Shown here in pieces: positions 1 to 8,997 of a stretch of 64,000 bases of DNA. A model generated the notes under the pieces. That model was not told where the DNA came from. It made no database searches and saw only the letters and a program-made list of their open reading frames with translations. The position numbers and the translations under genes were made by a program. Within the stretch, counting starts at the first letter, position 1, and each line of letters opens with the position of its first letter. The stretch spans positions 1 through 64,000 of the forward strand of contig JAOACP010000009.1 of assembly GCA_026417795.1 (NCBI GenBank), given 5' to 3'. The stretch comes from Thermanaerothrix sp. GTDB lineage: Bacteria > Synergistota > Synergistia > Synergistales > Synergistaceae.

Positions 1-1420
1 CCCTGTTGGACAGGTCCTTCACCTGGTCCGCCCCCTTGGCGTTGTCCTCCACCGCTTCAACCACCACGTTGAGGTCCCTCGATATGGCCTCCGCTATGTC
101 CGATATGCTCTTGGCCGCCTGGGCGGACTCCTCCGCCAGCTTCCGCACCTCCTCCGCCACCACCGCAAACCCTCGGCCGTGCTCGCCGGCCCGGGCCGCC
201 TCTATGGCGGCGTTCAAGGCCAAGAGGTTGGTCTGGTCCGCTATGCCCCCTATCTGGGCCACTATGGCCTGGATCGTGTTGGCCCTCTCGTGCAGCTTCT
301 CCACCATGTCCATGGAGCTCCTGGCCTTGTCCGCCACGGCGCCTATGGACTCCACCGCCTGCCTCACGAAGGCCATCCCCGCGTCCTGCTGCTCCTTGGC
401 CTTAACCACCTGCTCCGCCACCTCGGTGCTCTTGGCCGCCGCCAGGGACGCCGCGGAGGCAACCTCCTCCACGCTGGCGGTTACCTCCTCCGCCCCGGAG
501 GCCGCGTCCTCCAGCCCCCCGATGGCCACATCGGCGCTGGCCTTTGTTTCCTGAACCGCCGCGTTGGTCTCCTCCGCCATGGCGGAGAAGTTCTCCGCCT
601 CGCCGCTCACGCTGGACGCCAAGGCCCTTATCTCCCGGAGGGCGCCGCCGACGGCGGCACAAAGCAGCTCCACGTCACGGTATAACCGGCCTATCTCATC
701 CCTCCAATCATCGGGGGCGCTGAACGAGAGGTCCAGGTTGTCCGCCATGTGCTTAACCACTTCCCCAAGCCCCTTTAAGGGTCGGATCACCGACAATGCC
801 ACCCCGAGGGCCAGGACAAGCTGCAGGACCAGCAACGAAATCCCTGCCCCAAAGGCCAACCCCATTGCGGACCTGGCTTCTCTCTCCACCGCGGAATTCC
901 GCTCCTCCAGAGCCCTAGCCGCCCCCTCCCCAAGGGCCGCCATGGCATCCACCGCCCGGCGGGTCCTCTCCCGGGCCCTCTCCAGGAAGGCCTGAACGTC
1001 GCCGCCCTCAAGGGCGGAAGCCTCGTTCAACACCTCCAAGATCCCCTTCAAAGACTCCTCCGCCTCCCCGTGAGCTTCCCGGGAGCGCTGGTCCATGTTG
1101 ATGGTGCCCTGGTAGTACTTTAAGGCCTCCATGGCCTTCTCCAGCTCCCTCCGGCTCTCCGAGAAGAACTCCTGCCGCTCCTGGCCGGAGGCCATCAAAC
1201 CCCGGTAGAGGTTTATCTGCCCCGAGGCAAGGTAGAACTTGGCCTCACCGACGTAAAGCAACCCCCTTCCGCTCTCCTGGTGCATGGACCTGGCCAAATC
1301 CCTGGCCACCATAAGCTTCCACGTGAGCATCCCGCCCATGGAAGCCATCCCAAGAAAACCTATCAAAACCAAGGCCCACAGCCTAAAAGCCACCGAAAAC
1401 CTGCGAAGAAAGTTGAACAT
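1..1420 (-). CDS. Methyl-accepting chemotaxis protein (3' end cut by window edge)
   Basis: Membrane chemoreceptor that passes ligand signals to the CheA kinase. The ATG at 1418-1420 begins [12 protein letters not shown]. An N-terminal membrane helix lies at about residues 10-31, then a roughly 140-residue extracytoplasmic helical domain, a second membrane helix near 180-200, a HAMP-like linker, and the cytoplasmic signalling domain. The conserved hairpin tip is visible ([20 protein letters not shown], then [16 protein letters not shown]). About 473 codons are present and the C-terminus lies beyond position 1. A consensus promoter sits just upstream. The ligand cannot be told from the sequence. 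Confidence 0.93.
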   Translation of the reverse strand, partial: MFNFLRRFSVAFRLWALVLIGFLGMASMGGMLTWKLMVARDLARSMHQESGRGLLYVGEAKFYLASGQINLYRGLMASGQERQEFFSESRRELEKAMEALKYYQGTINMDQRSREAHGEAEESLKGILEVLNEASALEGGDVQAFLERARERTRRAVDAMAALGEGAARALEERNSAVEREARSAMGLAFGAGISLLVLQLVLALGVALSVIRPLKGLGEVVKHMADNLDLSFSAPDDWRDEIGRLYRDVELLCAAVGGALREIRALASSVSGEAENFSAMAEETNAAVQETKASADVAIGGLEDAASGAEEVTASVEEVASAASLAAAKSTEVAEQVVKAKEQQDAGMAFVRQAVESIGAVADKARSSMDMVEKLHERANTIQAIVAQIGGIADQTNLLALNAAIEAARAGEHGRGFAVVAEEVRKLAEESAQAAKSISDIAEAISRDLNVVVEAVEDNAKGADQVKDLSNR

Positions 1421-1464
1421 CCCCACAGCCCCCCTCGGCTTAATTAGATGTGACCTTCGCAAAT

Positions 1465-1493
1465 ACTATAAGGACAACTTAGGTCAAAGTCAA
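1465..1493 (-). promoter_or_regulatory. Sigma-70 type promoter of the chemoreceptor gene
   Basis: On the minus strand, TTGACT (1493-1488), a 17-bp spacer and TATAGT (1470-1465) precede the start codon by about 45 bases. This is a five-of-six match at each box. Confidence 0.7.
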
Positions 1494-1592
1494 CGGGAAG
1501 GGGCTCGCAGGATGCGCAGCGCAAGGGCCGCTCCAGGGCATATAGAAGAGCCCTTGGCCTTTCAGCCCCAAAGGGGCCTGCGGCAGCTAACC

Positions 1593-3443
1593 TCACTTCT
1601 CCACCCTCACCCAGGCCTCGGAGAGCCTGGTGTTCCACCTTTCGGTTATCTCTGGACCTGAGAGGCGGTTCACCCCCTCCTGACCGGAGAAGACGAGGCA
1701 CACCCCCTCCGAAAGCCCCTCCAGGGGGGCGAAGCGGGCAGACACCCTGCCGAAGGGGGACGTAAGCCACCCCAAGTCCCCCTCCCGCATGCCAAGCTCC
1801 TCCATGTGCCTCGGCGCAAGGTAAGCCCAAAGACCCCCCTTTGGGCTCTCCCAGTCATTCAATGACCAACCGTTCACCCCGTCGTACCGGTGGGGCGTCA
1901 CCAGATAAAACCGATCCCCCGGCCGCGCCCCCCAATCGGAGGACCTTCCAAAAGGACCCGCGGAGGGGAAACGGAAGGGCCCCAGGTGGCGCCTTGGATG
2001 GGGGAAACGCCATATGCCCTCCGCCACCTCCTCAAGGCCCCGCAGGGACAGCACCCGCCTTACCAGCGCCTGAGCCCCTGAGACCACCAGCGGATCAACA
2101 CCAAGAAGCGCCAAGACCCGGTCCAACACCTCACCTTCGTAGGGCACGGGCCCCTCCCCAAGGGGGTTCACCTGCTGGATCAGGTCGTGCCAGTAGCTGA
2201 ACAGGACCCCCGTGGGCTGTTCCGGGAAGGGGGCCACGGGGATAACCAGGGAACACTCTCTGGCGGTGGCGGAAAGCCTCCAGTCAAGACATACGCTGAA
2301 GACCTTGTCACCTCGCAAAACCTCCTCCAGAACTCCTACATCCTGGGACTGGGTCATGGGATTGCAGCGAGAGAACACCGCCACATCCACCGGCGGCTCC
2401 TTGGCGTCCGCGATAAAACGCCCCACCGACGGCCTGGGGGCGCGCCTTCCAAAGCAGTCCCCCGCAAGGTCCTTTGGCACCGGGGCCTCGTCGTCGGCGC
2501 TGAAAACCATGCCGCCGCCGGCCACGTCCTGGCTTCCCAAAAGGAACACCAAAGAGTCCAGGACCCGCATCAGAAGGTCCCCGCCCACGCGCCGCTGCAC
2601 CGCCCATCCAGCCCAAAGGCTCAAGGGGCCCTCCTCCGTTACGAACCGGAAAAGGTCGTCCAACTCCTCGCCGCTGAGTCCCGAGGCCTCCATGGCATGC
2701 CTACGCCCTACGCCCCGCGCAAGGGACATAAAATCCTCAAGCCCCTCAAAGCCACCCTTGGGAGGCCCCATCTCATCCAAAACCCTCCCGCAAAGGTAAA
2801 GGGAAAGGGCAAGATCCGACCCTGGGCGCACCACCCACGTGCGGTCCGCCACGCCGTGGGTCCTGGTGGGCCTCACGTCCACGTACCCCACCTTGGCCCC
2901 CAGCATCCTTGCCTTCGCAAGGAGCGGCACGAAGTGGACGTTGGTCTCCGCCACGTTGCGGCCCCAAAGCACCACCCGGCGGCTCTGTAAAACCTCCTCG
3001 GGCGGCACGTGGCGCCTCACCTCGTAGGACTCCCCAAGACCCGCGCCACCCTCCCCTCCGCACAGGGACCCCCTAAGGCCCGTGAGCCCCCCAAGGGCCT
3101 TGGAGAATAGGTCAAAGGCCAGGTTGTCCAGCTTGAGGTTCCCGGAGCCGCTGGCCCAAAGGACCCGCCTTGGATCTTTACTTACCGCCCCACCCACCTT
3201 GGCGGCGAAGATCGACAGCCCATCATCCCACGATACCTCCCGCAACACCCCGCCATCCCTCAAAAGGGGCCTTACAAGCCTATGGCCCTTGAGGAAACTC
3301 AAGAAACCCTTAAGCTTATGGCACACGAACCCCGCTGTGTAGGGATGGTCCTTCCTCCCCGCAACCTCTCCACTCTCAGGGTCGAACGCGAAACCACAGG
3401 CATCGGGACAGTCAAAGGCACAGGCGGACAATACTCTCTTCAA
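1593..3443 (-). CDS. Molybdopterin oxidoreductase (formate dehydrogenase/DMSO reductase superfamily)
   Basis: Mo/W-bis-MGD enzyme of about 616 residues. The N-terminus carries the [4Fe-4S] ligand pattern CAFDCPDAC with a further Cys in GFVCHKLKG. The metal-ligand region reads GSLCGGEGGAGL, which lines up with the RVUHGPSVAGL segment of formate dehydrogenase H, so the predicted Mo ligand is Cys rather than selenocysteine. There is no Tat signal, so it is probably cytoplasmic. No ferredoxin-like or membrane subunit is adjacent, so electron partner and substrate are unknown. Start: a GTG at 3452 overlaps the GGGAGG Shine-Dalgarno, whereas TTG at 3443 sits 8 bases after it and is preferred. It is divergent from the MFS gene; mobA lies 16 kb away. 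Confidence 0.85.
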   Translation of the reverse strand: MKRVLSACAFDCPDACGFAFDPESGEVAGRKDHPYTAGFVCHKLKGFLSFLKGHRLVRPLLRDGGVLREVSWDDGLSIFAAKVGGAVSKDPRRVLWASGSGNLKLDNLAFDLFSKALGGLTGLRGSLCGGEGGAGLGESYEVRRHVPPEEVLQSRRVVLWGRNVAETNVHFVPLLAKARMLGAKVGYVDVRPTRTHGVADRTWVVRPGSDLALSLYLCGRVLDEMGPPKGGFEGLEDFMSLARGVGRRHAMEASGLSGEELDDLFRFVTEEGPLSLWAGWAVQRRVGGDLLMRVLDSLVFLLGSQDVAGGGMVFSADDEAPVPKDLAGDCFGRRAPRPSVGRFIADAKEPPVDVAVFSRCNPMTQSQDVGVLEEVLRGDKVFSVCLDWRLSATARECSLVIPVAPFPEQPTGVLFSYWHDLIQQVNPLGEGPVPYEGEVLDRVLALLGVDPLVVSGAQALVRRVLSLRGLEEVAEGIWRFPHPRRHLGPFRFPSAGPFGRSSDWGARPGDRFYLVTPHRYDGVNGWSLNDWESPKGGLWAYLAPRHMEELGMREGDLGWLTSPFGRVSARFAPLEGLSEGVCLVFSGQEGVNRLSGPEITERWNTRLSEAWVRVEK

Positions 3444-3607
3444 GCTCCCCACCTCCCGGTGGGCCCACAGGTTCCATGGGCCAAAAGACCTTATGAAACG
3501 GCATCCCAGGTCCTATCGTGGACATGGAACCATATTAGCATATAGAATTCCGAAGGGTCTTGAGTTTTCAAGCCCCCGGGGCACGGCCCCAAGAAAGCCA
3601 CGAAAGG

Positions 3608-4852
3608 ATGATGCGGGTGAACAACTCGGAAGGACGCCGGAACTGGGCGGTGACTCTGTACCTGTTGCTTTTGGCGGCCTACTTCATGTCCAACTTCTTC
3701 AGGATATCCCCGGCGGTGCTGCTGCCCAGGCTGGCAAGGGAGATGGGGATGACCGCCGCGGTGACGGGCTTCATCTCAAGCCTCTTCTTCTACGCCTACG
3801 GGGGGATACAGCCCCTCTGCGGGGCCCTAAACGACCGGTACGGCCCAATGAAGACCGGGGCCGTGGGCATGGCGTTGTGCGCCATAGGAACCTTCATGTT
3901 CTCCTTCGCCCAAAGCCCCGAGTCCCTCGGGGCCGCCAGGCTTCTCACGGGCCTTGGGCTTGGGCCCATATTCTCCGGCGTGCTGGTGCACCAGGCCCAC
4001 GGGTTCCCAAAGGAACGCTACGCGGCCCTAACGGGCATAACCATAGCGGTGGGGAACCTGGGGGCGGTGGTGTCCGTGGCGCCCCTTGGGATGAGCCTGG
4101 ACAAGCTGGGCCGTTTCAACACCTTTGTCATCCTGGGCGCCGTAAGCCTCGCGGTGGCCCTCTCCATGTGGCTCTGCCGCTCCAGGGACCTGGTGGCGGG
4201 AAACCGTTCGCAGGGTTCTTCCATGTCCAAGGCCCTCCGGGACGGCATGGCCCTGCTATTGAAGGGCCACCGGGGCATAAAGGCCGCCACCCTCATGTGG
4301 GCCTCCGCGGTGGGAGTTCAGATATCACTTCAGGGGCTCTGGGCGGTGGCGTGGTTCGAGGAGGCCTACCGGTGCGGGGCAGGCCCCGCCAGGAACTGGG
4401 CGACTCTGATAGGGGTGGGCATGATGGCGGGGACACTCCTTGGGGGGCGGCTAGCCTCCATGGCAAGGGGGAGGACCTGGGCCATGGCGTCCTTCGGCGG
4501 CGCCATCGCCGCCTCCTGGGCCCTCTTCCTCTCCGTCATGTGGCTCAAGGCGCCGCTTCCCCTGGCGGGGGCCGCCGGGGCGCTCATAGGCATCACCTCC
4601 GGGGTGGGGGTGGTGGCGGCCAACTCCGCCATAAACGACCTGGTGCCCCGGGAGCGGATAGGAGCCCTCATAGGAGCCGCCAACATGACGGTCTTCGCCT
4701 TCGTCATCCTGGCCCAGTGGGGCTCCGGGGTTCTCATAGAGGCCTTCGGGGGGCAGTCCTTCTTGGGCTTCCTCAGGACCTACGGGGTCCTCTCGGCCCT
4801 GCTCACCCTCTGCATGCTTCCCATCCTCACGGTGAAGTCCTTCAAGCCCTGA
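3608..4852 (+). CDS. MFS transporter
   Basis: Major facilitator superfamily permease, about 414 residues and 12 predicted membrane helices. The loop 2-3 signature is recognisable (GALNDRYGPMKTG), and the N-terminal helices resemble the GlpT/sugar-phosphate and organic-anion branches. The substrate cannot be assigned. The open frame extends to 3560, but an AAAGG site lies just before the paired ATGs at 3608/3611 and the GTG at 3617, so the true start is one of these three. It is divergent from the molybdopterin oxidoreductase with a gap of about 165 bp, which suggests linked control and possibly transport of that enzyme's substrate (inference). Confidence 0.85.
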   Translation: MMRVNNSEGRRNWAVTLYLLLLAAYFMSNFFRISPAVLLPRLAREMGMTAAVTGFISSLFFYAYGGIQPLCGALNDRYGPMKTGAVGMALCAIGTFMFSFAQSPESLGAARLLTGLGLGPIFSGVLVHQAHGFPKERYAALTGITIAVGNLGAVVSVAPLGMSLDKLGRFNTFVILGAVSLAVALSMWLCRSRDLVAGNRSQGSSMSKALRDGMALLLKGHRGIKAATLMWASAVGVQISLQGLWAVAWFEEAYRCGAGPARNWATLIGVGMMAGTLLGGRLASMARGRTWAMASFGGAIAASWALFLSVMWLKAPLPLAGAAGALIGITSGVGVVAANSAINDLVPRERIGALIGAANMTVFAFVILAQWGSGVLIEAFGGQSFLGFLRTYGVLSALLTLCMLPILTVKSFKP

Positions 4853-4900
4853 GGAGGGCCCGCTGAATTAGAATTGCCTGGGGAGACCGGCCTAAAAAGC

Positions 4901-4927
4901 AAAGAGGGGGGGCGGGGCCCCCTCTTT
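4901..4927. terminator. Bidirectional terminator between convergent genes
   Basis: An AAAGAGGGGG / CCCCCTCTTT inverted repeat with a short GC loop lies between the MFS gene and the convergent sensor kinase. Its ends supply T-rich tails on both strands. Confidence 0.75.
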
Positions 4928-4981
4928 ATGTTGTTCCTTCATGATAAGAAGACGCCATACAGAGGAAACCGCCAACACCCC

Positions 4982-7741
4982 TCAACCCTCAAAGGCCGCC
5001 ACCCGGTTCCTGCCGTCCCCCTTGGCCCGGTACAGGGCTTGGTCCGCGTGGTCGTTGAGACGGTCCAGGGACATCCCCTCCCGGAACTCCGCCACCCCGA
5101 AGCTGGCGGTGACCATTATGGATTCCCCCTGGTACTCCACCGGGGCCGACTCTATGCCCCGCCTTACCCGGTCGCACAGCCCCACCGCCCCCTCCAGGGA
5201 GGCGCCGGGCAGCACCATAAGGAACTCCTCTCCCCCGTACCTGCCCAGGATGTCGTAGGGCCTTATGAGGGACTTCACCCTCGATGAAAGCTGGCGAAGC
5301 ACTTCGTCCCCCGCCAGATGCCCGTAGCGGTCGTTTATGGCCTTGAAACGGTCTATGTCCATCATGGCCACCGACAGCCTCGTACCCTCCCGAAGCACCC
5401 GGCTTATCTCCCGCTCCTCCATCTCAAGCAAAGCACCCCGGTTGAAAAGCCCCGTGAGCGGGTCATGCCGGGCCAGGAACCGAAGCTTCCGCTGCACCTC
5501 CATCACCCGGGTGCCGGACAAAACCCGCAAGGTGAGGTCGTCCGGGTCGAAGGGCTTCACCACGTAGTTGTCCGCCCCCGACGCCATGGCCCTCACCAGG
5601 TCCTCCTTGGTGTCCCTCACGGTTATCATGATCACGTAGGTGTACCTCTCGCTGTGGGCCTCCGCCTCCCTAAGGCGCCGGATCACCTCCACCCCGTCCA
5701 TGCGGGGCATCATGCAGTCCATGAGCGCCACGTCCACCGCGCCGGACAAGAGGATGTCCAAGGCCTCCTCCCCGTCCCGGGCGGTGAGCACCCTTATACC
5801 CCTGGGGGAGAATATGCGCTGGAGGGCCTCCCTGGAGGACTGGTTGTCGTCCGCCACAAGGACCCTCATCCCCTCCGGGAACTCCACGTCCGAGAACCTC
5901 ACGGGCACCCCCATGGGAACCCTGAACTGGGCCCCGCCGGCGGCCTTCCACTGGCCGAAGGAGAGCGCCGCCCCCTTGAACTCGTGCAGGGCCTTCAAAA
6001 ACAGGTCCTCGTCTCCCCGGCGGAAGGACTCCAGCAGAACGCCCTCAAGACGGGCCATGTCGGACCGGAAGGTCTCAAGAAGGTCCGACTTGAGCCCAAC
6101 CTCCGAAGGGGCATGGTGCTTCAGGGCCCAGGCGAGCTCCCCAAGGTCCAAGGGCTTCCGGAGCACCTTCAAAAGCCCCTCCCCTATGAAACGATCCTCC
6201 TCTTCCTGGCTCACCCCGGCGGTGAGTCCCACCACCTTGGCGGAAGAGGCCTCCCTAAGGCGCCGCAACAGCGCCACCCCGTCAAAGGCCGGAAGGTTAA
6301 GGTCCATCAGCACGAAGTCGAACTCCTCCCGGGACGCCGCTTGGATCGCCTCCTCCGGAGAGGACAGGCCCTTCACATCCACCCCGCACTCCCGCAGAAC
6401 AGCGCAGGCGGCGGCAAGGGACGTGTTGTTGTCGTCCACCACCAGCCCCTTGAGCCCCTCCAAGGGGCAGCGGGTCCCCTGGTGGCCGCTCAAGGGGAGC
6501 TCCAGGGTGAACACCGTCCCGTGCCCCCTCCTGGACCGGACCGTTATGTCCCCTCCCATCCGGTTCGCAAGGCCCTTTGAAAGGCAAAGACCAAGCCCCG
6601 CCCCGGTGGAGCTCCCGGCAAAGGGGACGAAAAGGCGCCCCATATCCTCCAGGTCCATGCCCTCGCCGCTGTCCTCCACCGCAAAGTACAGCTTATCCTC
6701 GGAAATCCATCCCGATAGGGATATGTGCCCCCGGCGGGTGAACTTGAGGGAGTTTGAGAGCAGGTTCACCAGCACCTGCCTTACCCTCCTGGGGTCCCCA
6801 AGGACCCTCTCCGGCAGGCGGTCGTGGAAGAACCGGAACTCCAGCCCCTCGTCCTGGGCCCTCAGGCGAAATGACGATGCCACGGACTCCAAAAGCTCCG
6901 CCGGGGAATAGGGCACGTTCATCACGTCGAGCCTGCCCGCCTCAAGCTTGGAGTAGTCCAACAGGTCGTCCAGAAGGCTGTTTAAGTTCTCGCACTCGCT
7001 CAAAAGCACCTCCAGCCTGTCGGGGTACCCCGCTGGCAGTTCCTCCTTCGACATCCCCCGAAGAAGCCCTATTATCCCGCCCAAGGGGTTTCGGATCTCG
7101 TGGCCTATGTGGGCTAAGAAGGCATCCTTGAGGCGGTTGGCCTCCTCAAGAGCCCGCTTGGTCTCCTCCAGCCGCTGGACGTTCTCCCCCAGCCGCCGGT
7201 TCAAGGACCGCACCTCCTCAAGGCGCATGGTGTTCTGTATCGACACGGCGGTGTAGGACATGAGGGTCCTGAAGAAGGCCACCCCGATCTCGGGGACCTC
7301 CTCGGGGCTCTCCTCCTGGGCCGCCAGGAAGACCCCCATTATCCTTGAAGGGGTGCTCAGCGCCGCCAGCAGCACGTTGCCCTGGGGCAGGGACAGGAAC
7401 ATGGGCTGGGGGTGCGCCAGCGCCCAGGCCAGGGTGCCGTCGGAGCTCAATGCCTCCAGGGCCCCATCGAAGTCGAAGTCCCCCTCCTCCCCGGCGGCCC
7501 GGTAAAGCTCAAGGCCGTCGTCGGAGAAGAGGCGGCAGCTCCAGCGGCCCAGCTTTATCAGGGACCTCGCCCTGTCGGCGGCCCTTACTATTATCCGCTC
7601 CACCCCGTCCTCGTCCCCCACCGACGCGGGGACCAAACCAACCGCCACCGCCAATATCCGGTTTACCCGGTCCCTCTCCTCCTCAAGAAGGCGGAATCGC
7701 CTTTCCAGTTCCAACATCCTAGAAGCCGAGGTGTTCATCAA
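4982..7741 (-). CDS. Hybrid sensor histidine kinase / double receiver / diguanylate cyclase
   Basis: Soluble 919-residue signalling protein. In order: an N-terminal coiled coil (1-30), a GAF-like domain (about 45-175), a second coiled coil, HisKA with phospho-His 214 (HEIRNP), HATPase with the N-box NLLSNSLKF near 327, receiver 1 (phospho-Asp 480), an HPt-like helix bundle with His 586 (HEFKGAALSFG), receiver 2 (phospho-Asp 675), and a GGDEF domain with active site GGEEF at 836-840. RPYD at 827-830, five residues before GGEEF, matches the c-di-GMP inhibitory I-site. A full phosphorelay therefore ends in c-di-GMP synthesis within one chain. No membrane segment is visible. The HDOD gene lies upstream in the same direction with a 14-bp gap, so the two are probably co-transcribed. 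Confidence 0.93.
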   Translation of the reverse strand: MMNTSASRMLELERRFRLLEEERDRVNRILAVAVGLVPASVGDEDGVERIIVRAADRARSLIKLGRWSCRLFSDDGLELYRAAGEEGDFDFDGALEALSSDGTLAWALAHPQPMFLSLPQGNVLLAALSTPSRIMGVFLAAQEESPEEVPEIGVAFFRTLMSYTAVSIQNTMRLEEVRSLNRRLGENVQRLEETKRALEEANRLKDAFLAHIGHEIRNPLGGIIGLLRGMSKEELPAGYPDRLEVLLSECENLNSLLDDLLDYSKLEAGRLDVMNVPYSPAELLESVASSFRLRAQDEGLEFRFFHDRLPERVLGDPRRVRQVLVNLLSNSLKFTRRGHISLSGWISEDKLYFAVEDSGEGMDLEDMGRLFVPFAGSSTGAGLGLCLSKGLANRMGGDITVRSRRGHGTVFTLELPLSGHQGTRCPLEGLKGLVVDDNNTSLAAACAVLRECGVDVKGLSSPEEAIQAASREEFDFVLMDLNLPAFDGVALLRRLREASSAKVVGLTAGVSQEEEDRFIGEGLLKVLRKPLDLGELAWALKHHAPSEVGLKSDLLETFRSDMARLEGVLLESFRRGDEDLFLKALHEFKGAALSFGQWKAAGGAQFRVPMGVPVRFSDVEFPEGMRVLVADDNQSSREALQRIFSPRGIRVLTARDGEEALDILLSGAVDVALMDCMMPRMDGVEVIRRLREAEAHSERYTYVIMITVRDTKEDLVRAMASGADNYVVKPFDPDDLTLRVLSGTRVMEVQRKLRFLARHDPLTGLFNRGALLEMEEREISRVLREGTRLSVAMMDIDRFKAINDRYGHLAGDEVLRQLSSRVKSLIRPYDILGRYGGEEFLMVLPGASLEGAVGLCDRVRRGIESAPVEYQGESIMVTASFGVAEFREGMSLDRLNDHADQALYRAKGDGRNRVAAFEG

Positions 7742-7755
7742 CCCAACCTAACCCC

Positions 7756-8994
7756 CTAAACAAGGAAGATCCTTCGTATCTCAGCGATCTGACGGGCCGC
7801 CTGGGAGACCACCATGGGCAGCCCCTCAGGAGGCAGCTCCAGCATCCTTGGAACCGCCGGATCCACCGGGGGGGTAAGTCGGGAGCCGGAGCTTCCCCAG
7901 CGCATGGCAAGGGCCACCACGTCCGCAAGGTGCACCACCGCAGCCTCCCGCGGCAGGTCGCAGCCCATGGGGTCGTGGTGTCCCCCCACCAGGATCCTTA
8001 TGAAGTCCGGTATGTTCCACTCCTTGAGCAGCCGCTCCCCAAGGCGGCCGTGGTGGAACCCTAAGTGGCGCTCCTCAAGCAGGTGGGTGGGGACCCCCTC
8101 GAAAAGGGCCCCCTCCATCAGGGACTTCATCACCCACGGCACCTTGGAGAACAGCACCAGCCGCCCCACGTCGTGCAGCAGCCCGGACAGGAAGAACTGC
8201 TCCTCGTTCGGCATCTTAAGCACGAAGGCGATCACCCGGGCGGTTACCGCACAGGCCACCGAGTGTTCCCAGAAGGCCCCCACGTCCATGCGGGACGAGG
8301 GCACCCCCTTAAAGGCCCCCATGGCGCTCACCGCCATGGCCAGGGCGGTGAGCTGGTTGGTGCCCACGATGGCCACCGCCCGCTGGATGGAGTCTATGCG
8401 CTTGGGGAACCCGTAGTATGAGCTGTTCACCAGCCTCAGGAGGCGAACCGTAAGGGCCGGGTCCTTGCTTACCACCTCCGCTATCTTGGCGGCGGAGCTC
8501 ACCGGGGACTCTATAACCTCCCGGAGCTTGAAGTATATGGCGGGGAACGAGGACAGCCGCACGTGCTGCCTCACCAGGTGCAGCATGGCGGGCAGCCCCA
8601 CCCCCAGCTCGCCCAGGTTGAGCTTGGGCTGTTCCTTGGGAGGCGAGGGGATCCACCCCGGCGGAAGGGCTCCCTCCTCCAGAAGCCTGCGGGCCGCGTT
8701 CTCCGCGGAGAGCTGAAAGAGCTCCTCCTCCAGGGGGCTTGAGGGCTTGAACCAAGATGAGACCAGCTCTCTGGCGGCAACCACCGCCTCCTCCCGGCTT
8801 CGGACCTCCTCCTGGATGGCCTGCTCCTCCTCCCCCTCCACGTCCGCCCAGGGGATGCCCCATATCTTGAGCATCTTTATGTGGCTCTCCTTTATCTCCA
8901 CCCCCGCCCCAAGCATGACCCTGCCGTCGGGGGCCCTAAGGGCAGACGCCAACACCATCCCGGGCCTTAGGTTCTCCAGGGAGACCAGCCCCAC
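7756..8994 (-). CDS. HDOD domain protein
   Basis: 412 residues. The first 100 hold a small beta-rich segment (VSLENLRPGMVLASAL) of the kind found before HD-type domains, then a helical linker. From about residue 130 to the end is an HDOD domain with SFPAIYFKLREVI, DPALTVRLLRLVNSSYYGF and LLHDVGRLVLFSK. HDOD proteins are non-catalytic HD relatives linked to c-di-GMP and chemotaxis signalling. The gene lies 14 bp upstream of the hybrid kinase/diguanylate cyclase and 3 bp downstream of the Ntn hydrolase, so a signalling role with the cyclase is likely (inference). Confidence 0.88.
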   Translation of the reverse strand: MGLVSLENLRPGMVLASALRAPDGRVMLGAGVEIKESHIKMLKIWGIPWADVEGEEEQAIQEEVRSREEAVVAARELVSSWFKPSSPLEEELFQLSAENAARRLLEEGALPPGWIPSPPKEQPKLNLGELGVGLPAMLHLVRQHVRLSSFPAIYFKLREVIESPVSSAAKIAEVVSKDPALTVRLLRLVNSSYYGFPKRIDSIQRAVAIVGTNQLTALAMAVSAMGAFKGVPSSRMDVGAFWEHSVACAVTARVIAFVLKMPNEEQFFLSGLLHDVGRLVLFSKVPWVMKSLMEGALFEGVPTHLLEERHLGFHHGRLGERLLKEWNIPDFIRILVGGHHDPMGCDLPREAAVVHLADVVALAMRWGSSGSRLTPPVDPAVPRMLELPPEGLPMVVSQAARQIAEIRRIFLV

Positions 8995-8997
8995 CGG

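Noticed and set aside
1593-3443. Selenocysteine-containing formate dehydrogenase
   Set aside because: The metal-ligand position is a Cys codon and there is no in-frame TGA within the gene.
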